A DNA stretch of 64,000 nucleotides from Bugula neritina. Lineage: Eukaryota; Bryozoa; Gymnolaemata; Cheilostomatida; Bugulidae. The notes under the pieces are model-generated. The model was not told the DNA's origin. It ran no database searches and worked only from the letters and a program-made list of their open reading frames with translations. The position numbers were made by a program, and so were the translations under genes. Shown here one piece after another: positions 14,601 through 30,400 of the stretch (positions are counted from its first letter, which is position 1; each line of letters begins with the position of its first letter). Where the stretch lies: positions 15,308,698-15,372,697 of the forward strand of contig OZ037765.1 in assembly GCA_964035545.1 (NCBI GenBank), given 5' to 3'.

Positions 14601-17600
14601 CACATTAGAATAATCTGCAACATACCTAAATATACGGTAATATACTGAAATATACTGTTCACATTCAAAAACACTGCAACATACTGAAATATGCTGTAGC
14701 ACACTGAAATACACTGCAACTCACTGAAATATAGTGTAATATATAGAAATGTACTGTAACATACTGAAATATACTGTAACATACTGGAATACACTGTAGC
14801 ATACTGAAATATACTGCGACACATTGAAATATACTGCAACATACTGAAATATGCTGTAGTATACTGAAATACACTGCAACACAGTGAAGTATACTGTAAA
14901 ATACAGAAATATACTGTAACATACTGAAACATATGTCAAAATACTGAAATGTACTGCAACATGCTGAAATATATTGCAACATACTGAATAACACTGTAAC
15001 CTACTCAATTACACTGTAACAAACTGCAACATACTGAACTACGCTGTAACATATTGAAATACGCTCCAACACATTGAAAGAAACTGCAACATACCTAAAT
15101 ATACTACAATATACTGAAATATACTGTAACACATTGAAAAACATTGCAACATACTGAAACATGCTGTAGCACACTGAAATACACTGCAACATACTGAAAT
15201 ACACTGTAAAATACTGAAACACACTGCAACATACTGCAACAACTGAAATACACTGTAACCTAGTGAAATACACTGCAACATACTACAACATACTGAAATA
15301 CACTGTAACATTATGAATTACACTGCAACACATTAAAAAATACTGCAACATACCGAAATATATGGTCAACTACTGAAATGTACTGTAACACATTTAAAAA
15401 AACTGCATCATACTGAAATATACTGTAACACACTGAAATATACTGCAAAACACTGAAATACATTGTAACATACTGAAATATACTGCAACACACTGCAACA
15501 TGCTGAAATACGCTGTAACGTACTGAAATACACTGCAACATACTGCAACATAATGAAATATACTATAACACACTGGAATTAACTGCAAAATACTGAAATA
15601 TACTGTAACATACTGAAACATACTGCAACATACCGAAATAACTGTAACATACTGAAACATACTGCAAGATACTGCAATGTACTGAAATACATGCACTGTA
15701 ACATACTGAAATACACTGCAACATACTGCAACATACTGACATACACTGGAACATACTGAAATACACTGCAACATACTGAAATATAATGCAAGTTACTACA
15801 ACATACTGAAATACACTGTGACATACTAAGATACACTGCAACATACTGCAACATACTGAAATGCACTGTAACATATTGAAATACACTGCAACACCTTGAA
15901 ATATGTTGCAACACACTGAAAGATACGGCAACATACTGAAATATACTGCGACACATTGAAATATACTGCAGCATACTGAAATATGCTGTAGCATACTGAA
16001 ATACACTGCAACACACTGAAGTATACTGTAATATACAGAAATGTACTCAAACATACTGAAACATTGGTCAACATACTGAAATGTACTGCAACATGCTGAA
16101 ATACACTGCAACATACTGAAATACACTGTAATATACTGAATTACACTGCAACATACTGCAACATACTGAAATACGCTGTAACATATTGAATTACGCTGCA
16201 ATACATTTAAATTTACTGCAACGCACTGAAACATACTGCAACATACTGAAATATACTGCAACATATCGAAGTATATTGTAATATACAGATCCGTATTGTA
16301 ACATACTGAAACATACTGAAAGCTACAGAAATATACTTCAACATACTGAATTATACTGCAACATACTGCAACATACTGAATTACACTGTAACATACTGAA
16401 ATACACTGCAACATACTGCAACATACTGAAATACATTGGAACATATTGAAATACACTGCAACAAATTGAAATAAACTGCAACACATTGAAACATACGCCA
16501 ACATACTGAAATATACTGTAACACATTGAAAAACATTGCAACATACTGCAACATACCGAATTACGCTCCAACACATTGAAAGATAATGCAAAATACTGAA
16601 GCATACGGCAACATACTGAACTATACTGCAAGACATTGAAAGATACTGCAACATACTGAAATATGCTGTAGAATACTGAAATACACTGCAACACACTGAA
16701 GTATACTCTAAAATAAAGAACTGTACTGTAAAATACTGAAACATACGACAACCTACTGAAATATACTGCAACATACTGAAATATACTTCAACATACTGAA
16801 ACATACCTAAAAATATTGAAATATACTGCAAGATACTGCAACATACTGAAATACACTGTGACATACTGAAATACACTGCAACATACTGCAACATACTGAC
16901 ATACACTGGAACATATTGAAATACACTGCAACAAATTGAAATAAACTGCAACACACTGAAACATACGCCAACATACTGAAATATACTGCAACACATTGGA
17001 ATAATCTGCAACATACCTAAATATACGGTAATATACTGAAATATACTGTTCACATTCAAAAACACTGCAACATACTGAAATATGCTGTAGCACACTGAAA
17101 TACACTGCAACTCACTGAAATATAGTGTAATATATAGAAATGTACTGTAACATACTGAAATATACTGTAACATACTGGAATACACTGTAGCATATTGAAA
17201 TACACTGCAACACCTTGAAATATGTTGCAACACACTGAAAGATACGGCAACATACTGAAATATACTGCGACACATTGAAATGTACTGCAGCATACTGAAA
17301 TATGCTGTAGCATACTGAAATACACTGCAACACACTGAAGTATACTGTAATATACAGAAATGTACTCAAACATACTGAAACATTGGTCAACATACTGAAA
17401 TGTACTGCAAAATGCTGAAATACACTGCAACACACTGAAAGGTACGGCAACATACTGAAGTATACTGCGACAGAATGAAATATACTGCAGCATACTGACT
17501 TACTCTGTAGCATACTGAAATGTACTGTAGCACACTGAAATATACTGCAACATACTGAAATACATTGTAACATACTGAAATAGAGTGCAACATACTGAAA

Positions 17601-19795
17601 TACACTGTAACATGCTGAAATATACTGCAACATACTGCAACATACTGAAATACACTGTAACATACTGAAATACACTGCAACATACTGCAACATACTGAAA
17701 TACACTGGAACATATTGAAACACACTACAACACATTGAAATATACTGCAACACACCGAAACATACAGCAACATACCGAAATATACTGCGACACATTGAAA
17801 TATACTGCAACATAGTCAAATACAATGCAAGATACCGTAACATTCTGAAATACACTGTGACATACTGAAATACACTGCAACATACTGCAACATACTGCAA
17901 CATACTGAATTACACTGTAACATACTGAAATACACTGCAACATACTGCAACATACTGAAATACATTGGAACATATTGAAATACACTGCAACAAATTGAAA
18001 TAAACTGCAACACACTGAAACATACGCCAACATACTGAAATATACTGTAACACATTGAAAAACATTGCAACATACTGCAACATACCGAATTACGCTCCAA
18101 CACATTGAAAGATAATGCAAAATACTGAAGCATACGGCAACATACTGAACTATACTGCAAGACATTGAAAGATACTGCAACATACTGAAATATGCTGTAG
18201 AATACTGAAATACACTGCAACACACTGAAGTATACTCTAAAATAAAGAACTGTACTGTAAAATACTGAAACATACGACAACCTACTGAAATATACTGCAA
18301 CATACTGAAATATACTTCAACATACTGAAACATACCTAAAAATATTGAAATATACTGCAACATACTGCAACATACTGAAATACACTGTAACATACTGAAA
18401 TACACTGCAACATACTGCAACATACTGAAATACACTGGAACATATTGAAACACACTACAACACATTGAAATATACTGCAACACACCGAAACATACAGCAA
18501 CATACCGAAATATACTGCGACACATTGAAATATACTGCAACATAGTCAAATACAATGCAAGATACCGTAACATTCTGAAATACACTGTGACATACTGAAA
18601 TACACTGCAACATACTGCAACATACTGCAACATACTGAAATACACTGTCACATATTGAAGTACACTGCAACACATTGAAATATACTGCAACACACTGAAA
18701 CATACGGCAACATACTGAAATATACTGCAACACATTGAAATATACTGCAACATACTGAAATATGCTGTAGTATACTGAAATACACTGCAACACAGTGAAG
18801 TATACTGTAAAATACAGAAATATACTGTAACATACTGAAACATTTGTCAAAATACTGAAATGTACTGCAACATGCTGAAACATATTGCAACATACTGAAT
18901 AACACTGTAACCTACTCAATTACACTGTAACAAACTGCAACATACTGAACTACGCTGTAACATATTGAAATACGCTCCAACACATTGAAAGAAACTGCAA
19001 CATACCTAAATATACTATAATATACTGAAATATACTGTAACACATTGAAAAACATTGCAACATACTGAAACATGCTGTAGCACACTGAAATACACTGCAA
19101 CATACTGAAATACACTGTAAAAGACTGAAACACACTGCAACATACTGCAACATACTGAAATACACTGTAACCTAGTGAAATACACTGCAACATACTACAA
19201 CATACTGAAATACACTGTAACATTATGAATTACACTGCAACACATTAAAAAATACTGCAACATACCGAAATATGTGGTCAACTACTGAAATGTACTGTAA
19301 CACATTTAAAAAAACTGCATCATACTGAAATATACTGTAACACACTGAAATATACTGCAAAACACTGAAATACATTGTAACATACTGAAATATACTGCAA
19401 CACACTGCAACATGCTGAAATACACTGTGACATACTGAAATACACTGCAACATACTGCAACATAATGAAATATACTATAACACACTGGAATTAACTGCAA
19501 AATACTGAAGTATACTGTAACATACTGAAACATACTGCAACATACCGAAATAACTGTAACATACTGAAACATACTGCAAGATACTGCAATGTACTGAAAT
19601 ACATGCACTGTAACATACTGAAATACACTGCAACATACTGCAACATACTGACATACACTGGAACATACTGAAATACACTGCAACATACTGAAATATAATG
19701 CAAGTTACTACAACATACTGAAATACACTGTGACATACTAAGATACACTGCAACATACTGCAACATACTGCAACATACTGAAATGCACTGTAACA
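11661..19795 (+). repeat. 8135-bp higher-order repeat, unit B
   Basis: Second tandem copy of the long unit. A single base is missing where A has CAACATACTG near 7102 and B has CAACAACTG near 15239, which shortens the offset from 8136 to 8135. The near identity implies very recent duplication, gene-conversion-like homogenisation, or a duplication introduced by assembly. The sequence alone cannot separate these. Confidence 0.85.
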
Positions 19796-20300
19796 TATTG
19801 AAATACACTGCAACACCTTGAAATATGTTGCAACACACTGAAAGATACGGCAACATACTGAAATATACTGCGACACATTGAAATATACTGCAGCATACTG
19901 AAATATGCTGTAGCATACTGAAATACACTGCAACACACTGAAGTATACTGTAATATACAGAAATGTACTCAAACATACTGAAACATTGGTCAACATACTG
20001 AAATGTACTGCAACATGCTGAAATACACTGCAACATACTGAAATACACTGTAATATACTGAATTACACTGCAACATACTGCAACATACTGAAATACGCTG
20101 TAACATATTGAATTACGCTGCAATACATTTAAATTTACTGCAACACACTGAAACATACTGCAACATACTGAAATATACTGCAACATATCGAAGTATATTG
20201 TAATATACAGATCCGTATTGTAACATACTGAAACATACTGAAAGCTACAGAAACATACTTCAACATACTGAATTATACTGCAACATACTGCAACATACTG
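19796..20300 (+). repeat. Partial third long unit
   Basis: Directly after unit B the sequence matches the start of the unit (3525-3744 and 11661-11879) for about 220 bp. At about 20014 it instead follows the version found at 5600 and 13745, and continues in that version to about 20300. The tandem series therefore ends in a chimeric partial unit, as unequal exchange between different sub-units would produce. Confidence 0.65.
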
Positions 20301-21240
20301 AATTACACTGTAACATACTGAAATACACTGCAACACATTGAAATAAACAGCAACATACCTAAATATACGATATTATACTGAAATATACTGTAACACATTG
20401 AAAAACATTGCAACATACTGAAACATGCTGTAGCACACTGAAATACACTGCAACATACTGAAATACACTGTAAAATACTGAAATACACTGCAACATACTG
20501 CAACATACTGAAATACACTGTAACCTACTGAAATACACTGCAACATACTACAACATTCTGAAATACACTGGAACATTATGAATTACACTGCAACACATTG
20601 AAAAATACTGCAACATACCGAAATATATGGTGACCTACTGAAATATGTTGCAAACCACTTAAATATACTGCAACATACTGCAACATAATGACATATACTG
20701 TAACATACTGAAATATACTGCAACATACTGAAATATACTGCAAGATACTGCAACATACTGAAATACACTGTGACATATTGAAATACACTGCAACATACTG
20801 CAACATTTTGACATACACTGGAACATACTGAAATACACTCTGACATACTGAAATACACTGCAACATAATGCAACATACTGCAACATACTGAAATACACTG
20901 CAACACATTGAAATAAACCGCAACATACTTAAATATACGGTAACATACTGAAATATACTGTAACACATTGAAAAACATTGCAACATACTGAAACATACTG
21001 AAATATGCTGTAGCACACTGAAATACACCGCAATTCACTGAAAAATAGTGTAATATACGGAAATGTACCGTAACATACTGAAATATACTGTAACAGACTG
21101 AAATGTACTGTAACACACTGAAATATACTGCAACATGCTAAAATACACTGTAACATACTGAAATATACTGCAACATACTACAACATACTGAAATACACTG
21201 TAACATATTGAAATACACCGCAACACATTGAAAAATACTG
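20301..21240 (+). repeat. Satellite block related to 28.0-28.9 and 49.0-49.8 kb
   Basis: Heterogeneous satellite whose variant order recurs elsewhere. From about 20929 it matches 28531 onward at +7602, and a similar series lies at 49464. The variant string ATATATGGTGACCTACTG near 20624-20641 also occurs near 28104, 31448, 38540 and 49029. No gene is seen. Confidence 0.65.
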
Positions 21241-23462
21241 CAACATACCGAAATATATGGCAAACTACTGAAATATACTGTAACACATTGAAACATACCG
21301 CAAAATACTAAAATACACTGCAACCCACTGAAGTATACTGTAATATATAGAAATGTACTGTAAAATACTTAACCATACGACAACATACTAAAAAATATAC
21401 TGCAACATACTGAATTACACTGCGTTATACTAAAATATACTTCAACATACTGAAACATACCTAAAAATATTGAAATTAACTGAATTACACTGTAACATAC
21501 TGAAATACACTGCAACATACTGCAACATACTGACATACACTGGAACATACTGAAGTACACTGCAACATACTACAACATACTGAAATACACTGTAACCTAT
21601 TGAAATATGCTGTAGCACACTGAAATACACTGCAACATACTGCAACATGCTGCAACACACTGAAATACACTGCAACACATTGAAATAAACCGCGACATAC
21701 CTAAATATACGGTAATATACTGAAATATACTGTAACACATTGAAAAACATTGCAACACACTGCAACATACCGAATTACGCTCCAACACATTGAAAGATAA
21801 TGCAAAATACTGAAGCATACGGCAACATACTGAACTATACTGCAACACATTGAAAGATACTGCAACATACTGAAATATGCTGTAGCATACTGAAACATAC
21901 TGTAACACACTGAAATATACAGCAACATACTGAAATACATTGTAACATACTGAAATATACTGCAACATGCTGAAATACACTGTAACATACTGAAACATAC
22001 TGCAACATACTGCCACATACTGAAATACACTGTAACATACTGAAATACACTGCAACATACTACAACATACTGAAATACACTGGAACATATTGAAACACAC
22101 TACATTACATTGAAATATACTGCAACACACTGAAACATACAGCAACATACTGAAATATACTGCGACACATTGAAATATACGGCAACATAGTTAAATATAA
22201 TGCAAGATACTGCAACATTCTGAAATACACTGTGAAATACTGAAATACACTGCAACATACTGCAACATACTGAAATACATTGGAACATATTGAAATACAC
22301 TACAACACATTGAAATATACTGCAACACACTGAAACATACGGCAACATACTGAAATATACTGCAACATAGTCAAATATAATGCAAGATACTGCAACATTC
22401 TGAAATACACTGTGACATACTGAAATACACTGCAACATACTGCAACATACTGCAACATACTGCAACATACTGAAATACACTGTAACATTATGAATTACAC
22501 TGCAACACATTGAAATATACTGCAACACACTGAAACATACAGCAACATACTGAAATATACTGCAAAACATTGAAATATACTGCAACATACTGAAATATGC
22601 TGTAGTATACTGAAATACACTGTAACACACTGAAGTATACTGTAAAAGGCAGAAATATACTGTGACATACTGAAATATACTGCAAGATACTGCGACATAC
22701 TGAAATACACTGTGACATACTGAGATACACTGCAACACACTGCAACATACTGCAACATACTGAAATACACTGTAACATATTGAAATACGCTGCAACACAT
22801 TGAAATATACTGCAACACGATGGAAAATACGGCAACATACTGAAATAAACTGCGACACATTGAAATATACTGCAACATACTGAAACATGCTGTAGCATAC
22901 TGAAATACACTGCAACACACTGAAGTATACTGTAATATACAGAAATGTACTGTAACATACTGAAACATACAACAACATACTGAAATGTACTGCAACATGC
23001 TGAACTATACTGCAGCATACCGAAAAACACTGTAATATACTGAAAAAAAACTGCAACATACTGCAACATACTGAAATAAGCTGTAACATACTGAAATACA
23101 CTGCAACACATTGGAATGAACTGCAACATACCTAAATATACGGTAATATACTGAAATATACTGTTCACGTTGAAAAACACTGCAACATACTGAAATATGC
23201 TGTAGCACACTGAAATACACTGCAACTCACTGAAATATAGTTTAATATAAGAAAATGTACTGTGACATACTGAAATATGCTGTAACACACTGAAATATAC
23301 TGTAACACACTGAAATACACTGTAAAATACTGAAATATACTGCAACATACTGCAACATACTGAAATACACTGTAACCTACTGAAATACACTGCAATATAC
23401 TACAACATACTGAAATACACTGTAACATATTGAAATACGCTGCAACACATTGAAATATACTG
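21241..23462 (+). repeat. 2.2-kb tandem duplicate, copy 1
   Basis: Matches copy 2 at +2222 in its first half and at +2252 in its second half. Shared rare variants include the CAACCCACTG monomer near 21311 and 23531, and a run of eight A near 23043 and 25294. The step from 2222 to 2252 is made of whole monomers: copy 2 has an extra A/B-type pair near 24580 and one extra A monomer near 24690. Confidence 0.8.
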
Positions 23463-25714
23463 CAACATACCGAAATATATGGCAAACTACTGAAATATAC
23501 TGTAACACATTGAAACATACCGCAAAATACTAAAATACACTGCAACCCACTGAAGTATACTGTAATATATAGAAATGTACTGTAAAATACTTAACCATAC
23601 GACAACATACTAAAAAATATACTGCAACATACTGAATTACACTGCGTTATACTAAAATATACTTCAACATACTGAAACATACCTAAAAATATTGAAATTA
23701 ACTGAATTACACTGTAACATACTGAAATACACTGCAACATACTGCAACATACTGACATACACTGGAACATACTGAAGTACACTGCAACATACTACAACAT
23801 ACTGAAATACACTGTAACCTATTGAAATATGCTGTAGCACACTGAAATACACTGCAACATACTGCAACATGCTGCAACATACTGAAATACACTGCAACAC
23901 ATTGAAATAAACCGCAACATACCTAAATATACGGTAATATACTGAAATATACTGTAACACATTGAAAAACATTGCAACATACTGCAACATACCGAATTAC
24001 GCTCCAACACATTGAAAGATAATGCAAAATACTGAAGCATACGGCAACATACTGAACTATACTGCAACACATTGAAAGATACTGCAACATACTGAAATAT
24101 GCTGTAGCATACTGAAACATACTGTAACACACTGAAATATACAGCAACATACTGAAATACATTGTAACATACTGAAATATACTGCAACATGCTGAAATAC
24201 ACTGTAACATACTGAAACATACTGCAACATACTGCCACATACTGAAATACACTGTAACATTCTGAAATACACTGCAACATACTGCAACATACTGAAATAC
24301 ACTGGAACATATTGAAACACACTACATTACATTGAAATATACTGCAACACACTGAAACATACAGCAACATACTGAAATATACTGCGACACATTGAAATAT
24401 ACGGCAACATAGTTAAATATAATGCAAGATACTGCAACATTCTGAAATACACTGTGAAATACTGAAATACACTGCAACATACTGCAACATACTGAAATAC
24501 ATTGGAACATATTGAAATACACTACAACACATTGAAATATACTGCAACCCACTGAAACATACGGCAACATACTGAAATATACTGCAACACATTGAAACAT
24601 ACTGCAACATAGTCAAATATAATGCAAGATACTGCAACATTCTGAAATACACTGTGACATACTGAAATACACTGCAACATACTGCAACATACCGCAACAC
24701 ACTGCAACATACTGCAACATACTGAAATACACTGTAACATTATGAATTACACTGCAACACATTGAAATATACTGCAACACACTGAAACATACAGCAACAT
24801 ACTGAAATATACTGCAAAACATTGAAATATACTGCAACATACTGAAATATGCTGTAGTATACTGAAATACACTGTAACACACTGAAGTATACTGTAAAAG
24901 GCAGAAATATACTGTGACATACTGAAATATACTGCAAGATACTGCAACATACTGAAATACACTGTGACATACTGAGATACACTGCAACACACTGCAACAT
25001 ACTGCAACATACTGAAATACACTGTAACATATTGAAATACGCTGCAACACATTGAAATATACTGCAACACAATGGAAAATACGGCAACATACTGAAATAA
25101 ACTGCGACACATTGAAATATACTGCAACATACTGAAACATGCTGTAGCATACTGAAATACACTGCAACACACTGAAGTATACTGTAATATACAGAAATGT
25201 ACTGTAACATACTGAAGCATACAACAACATACTGAAATGTACTGCAACATGCTGAACTATACTGCAGCATACCGAAAAACACTGTAATATACTGAAAAAA
25301 AACTGCAACATACTGCAACATACTGAAATAAGCTGTAACATACTGAAATACACTGCAACACATTGGAACGAACTGCAACATACCTAAATATACGGTAGTA
25401 TACTGAAAGATACTGTTCACGTTGAAAAACACTGCAACATACTGAAATATGCTGTAGCACACTGAAATACACTGCAACTCACTGGAATATAGTTTAATAT
25501 ACGAAAATGTACTGTGACATACTGAAATATGCTGTAACACACTGAAATATACTGTAACACACTGAAATACACTGTAAAATACTGAAATATACTGCAACAT
25601 ACTGCAACATACTGAAATACACTGTAACCTACTGAAATACACTGCAATATACTACAACATACTGAAATACACTGTAACATATTGAAATACGCTGCAACAC
25701 ATTGAAATATACTG
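23463..25714 (+). repeat. 2.2-kb tandem duplicate, copy 2
   Basis: Second member of the pair. It is 30 bp longer than copy 1, gained as one dimer (CAACACATTG plus AAACATACTG) and one A monomer (CAACACACTG). Length change by multiples of ten suits slippage or unequal exchange in monomer register. Confidence 0.8.
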
Positions 25715-27480
25715 CAACATACCGAAATATATGGTAAACTAATGAAATATACTGTAACACATTGAAAAATACTGCAACATACTGAAATATACTGTAACAC
25801 ACTGAAATATACTGCAACATACTGAAATACACTGTAACATACTGAAATATTCTGCAACATACTGAAATACACTGTAACATACTGAAATATACTGCATTAT
25901 ACTGCAACATACTGAAATACACTGGAACATATTGAAATACACTACAACATATTGAAATATACTGCAACACACTGAAACATACAGCAACATACTGAAATAT
26001 ACTGCGACCCATTGAGATATACTGCAACATAGTTAAATATAATGCAAGGTACTGCAACATACTGAAATACACTCTGACATATTGAAATACACTGCAACAT
26101 ACTGCAACATACTGCAACGTACTGAAATGCACTGCAACACATTGAAATAAACCGCAAAATACCTAAATATACGGAATATACTGAAATATACTGTAACACA
26201 TTGAAAAACATTGCAACATACTGAAACATAATGAAATGTGCTGTAGCACACTGAAATACACCGCAATTAACTGAAATATAGTGTAATATACGGAAATGTA
26301 CTGTAACATACTGAAATATACTGTAACAGACTGAAATGTACTGTAACACACTGAAATATACTACAACATGCTGAAATACACTGTAACATACTGAAATATT
26401 CTGCAACATACCGCAACAAACCGAAATACACTGTAACAAACTGAAATACACTCCAACATACTACAACATACTGAAATACACTGTAACATATCGAAGTACA
26501 CCGCAACACATTGAAATATACTGCCACATACCCAAATATATGGTAAACTACTGAAATTTACTGTAACACATTGAAACATACCGCAAAAGACTAAAATACA
26601 CTGCAACACATTGAAGTATACTGTAATATATAGAAATGTACTGTAAAATACTTAAACATACGACAACATACTAAAAAATATACTGCAACATACTGAATTA
26701 CACTGCAATATACTGAAATATACTTCAACATACTGAAACATACCTAAAATTATTGAAATATACTGAAATACAGTGTAGGATATTGAAATACACTGCAACA
26801 ATTTTGAATATACAGCAACATACCGAATTATATGGTCACCTACTGAAATATGTTGCAAACTACTGAAATATACTGCAACATACTGCAACATAATGAAATA
26901 TACTATAACACACTGGAATAGACTGCAAAATACTGAAATATACTGTAACATACTGAAACATACTGCAACATACCGAAATAACTGTAACATACTGAAACAT
27001 ACTGCAAGATACTGCCATGTACTGAAATACACTGTAACATACTGAAATACACTGCAACATACTGCAACATACTGACATACACTGGAACATACTGAAATAC
27101 ACTGCAACATACTACAACATACTGAAATACACTGTAACCTACTGAAATATGCTGTAGCACACTGAAATATACAGCAACATACTGAAATATAATGCAAGTT
27201 ACTACAACATACCGAAGTACACTGTGACATACTGAGATACACTGCAACATACTGCAAAATACTGAAATACACTGTAACATATTGAAATACACTGCAACAC
27301 CTTGAAATATGTTGCAACACACTGAAAGATACGGCAACATACTGAAATATACTGCGACACATTGAAATATACTGCGCATACTGAAATATGCTGTAGCATA
27401 CTGAAATACACTGCAACACACTGAAGTATACTGTAATATACAGAAATGTACTCAAACATACTGAAAAATTGGTCAACATA
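25715..27480 (+). repeat. MITE-free paralogue of the segments carrying MITE copies 1 and 2
   Basis: The order of rare variants here matches 32.1-34.5 kb and 35.4-37.9 kb, including AAAATTATTG, a CAATTTTGAATATACA string and the run leading to AATACACTGTAACCTACTG. At 27136-27137 the AA occupied by MITE copies 1 and 2 is intact, so this segment shows the site before insertion. That makes it the key reference for defining the element ends and its two-base target duplication. Confidence 0.75.
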
Positions 27481-30400
27481 CTTAAATGTACTGCAACATG
27501 CTGAAATACACTGCAACATACTGAAATACACTGTAATATACTGAATTACACTGCAACATACTGCAACATACTGAAATACGCTGTAACATATTGAATTACA
27601 CTGCAATACATTTAAATTTACTGCAACACACTGAAACATACTGCAACACACTGAAATATACTGCAACATATCGAAGTATATTGTAATATACAGATATGTA
27701 TTGTAACATACTGAAACATACTGAAAGCTATTGAAATATACTTCAACATACTGAATTATACTGCAACATACTGCAACATACTGAATTACACTGTAACATA
27801 CTGAAATACACTGCAACACATTGAAATAAACAGCAACATACCTAAACATACGATAATATACTGAAATATACTGTAACACATTGAAAAACATTGCAACATA
27901 CTGAAACATGCTGTAGCACACTGAAATACACTGCAACATACTGAAATACACTGTAAAATACTGAAATACACTGCAACATACTGCAACATACTGAAATACA
28001 CTGTAACCTACTGAAATACACTGCAACATACTACAACATTCTGAAATACACTGGAACATTATGAATTACACTGCAACACATTGAAAAATACTGCAACATA
28101 CCGAAATATATGGTGACCTACTGAAATATGTTGCAAACCACTTAAAAATACTGCAACATACTGCAACATAATGAAATATACTGTAACATACTGAAATATA
28201 CTGCAACATACTGCAATATACTGCAACATACTACAACATACTGAAATACACTGTGACATATTGAAATACACTGCAACATACTGCAACATTTTGACATACA
28301 CTGGAACATATTGAAATACACTGCAACAAATTGAATAAACTGCAACACACTGAAGCATACGCCAACATACTGAAATTTACTGCGACACATTGAGATATAC
28401 TGCAACATAGTTAAATATAATGCAAGATACTGCAACATACTGAAATACACTCTGACATACTGAAAAAAACTGCAACATACTGCAACATACTGAAATACAC
28501 TGCAACACATTGAAATAAACCGCAACATACCTAAATATACAGTAACATACTGAAATATACTGTAACACATTGAAAAACATTGCAACATACTGAAACATAC
28601 TGAAATATGCTGTAGCACACTGAAATACACCGCAATTCACTGAAAAATAGTGTAATATACGGAAATGTACCGTAACATACTGAAATATACTGTAACAGAC
28701 TGAAATGTACTGTAACACACTGAAATATACTGCAACATGCTAAAATACACTGTAACATACTGAAATATACTGCAACATACTACAACATACTGAAATACAC
28801 TGTAACATATTGAAATACACCGCAACACATTGAAATATACTGCAACATACCGAAGTATATGGCAAACTACTGAAATATACTGTAACACCTTGAAACATAC
28901 CGCAAAATACTAAAATACACTGCAACACACTGAAGTATACTGTAATATATAGAAATGTACTGTAAAATACTTAACCATACGACAACATACTAAAAAATAT
29001 ACTGCAACATACTGAATTACCTTGCGTTATACTGAAATATACTTCAACATACTGAAACATACCTAAAAATATTGAAATTAACTGAAATACACTGTAACAT
29101 ACTGAAATACACTGCAACATACTGCAACATACTGACATACACTAGAACATACTGAAGTACACTGCAACATACTACAACATACTGAAATACACTGTAACCT
29201 ATTGAAATATGCTGTAGCACACTGAAATACACTGCAACATACTGCAACATGCTGCAACATACTGAAATACACTGCAACACATTGAAATAAACCGCAACAT
29301 ACCTAAATATACGGTATTATACTGAAATATACTGTAACACATTGAAAAAAACTGCAACATACTGAAATACACTGCAACATACTGCAACATACCGAATTAC
29401 GCTCCAACACATTGAAAGATAATGCAAAATACTGAAGCATATGGCAACATACTGAACTATACTGCAACACATTGAAAGATACTGCAACATACTGAAATAT
29501 GCTGTAGAATACTGAAATACACTGCAACACACTGAAGTATACTGTAAAATAAAGAACTGTACTGTAAAATACTGAAACATACGACAACCTAGAGAAATAT
29601 ACTGCAACATACTGAAATATACTTCAACATACTGAAACATACCTAAAAATATTGAAATATACTGCAAGATACTGCAACATACTGAAATACACTGTGACAT
29701 ACTGAAATACACTGCAACATACTGCAACATACTGACACACACTGGAACATATTGAAATACACTGCAACAAATTGAAATAAAGTGCAACACACTGAAACAT
29801 ACGCCAACATACTGAAATATACTGCAACACATTGGAATAAACTGCAACATACCTAAATGTACGGTAATATACTGAAATATACTGTTCACATTGAAAAACA
29901 CTGCAACATACTGAAATATGCTGTAGCACACTGAAATACACTGCAACTCACTGAAATATAGTGTAATATATAGAAATGTACTGTAACATACTGAAATATA
30001 CTGTAACATACTGGAATACACTGTAGCATATTGAAATACACTGCAACACCTTGAAATATACTGCAACACACTGAAAGATACGGCAACATACCGAAATATA
30101 CTGCGACACATTGAAATATACTGCAGCATACTGAAATATGCTGTAGCATACTGAAACATACTGTAACACACTGAAATATACAGCAACATACTGAAATACA
30201 TTGTAACATACTGAAATACACTGCAACATACTGAAATACACTGTAACATACTGCAACATACTGCAACATACTGAAATACACTGTAACATACTGAAATACA
30301 CTGCAACATACTGCAACATACTGAAATACACTGGAACATATTGAAACACACTACATTACGTTGAAATATACTGCAACACACTGAAACATACGGCAACATA

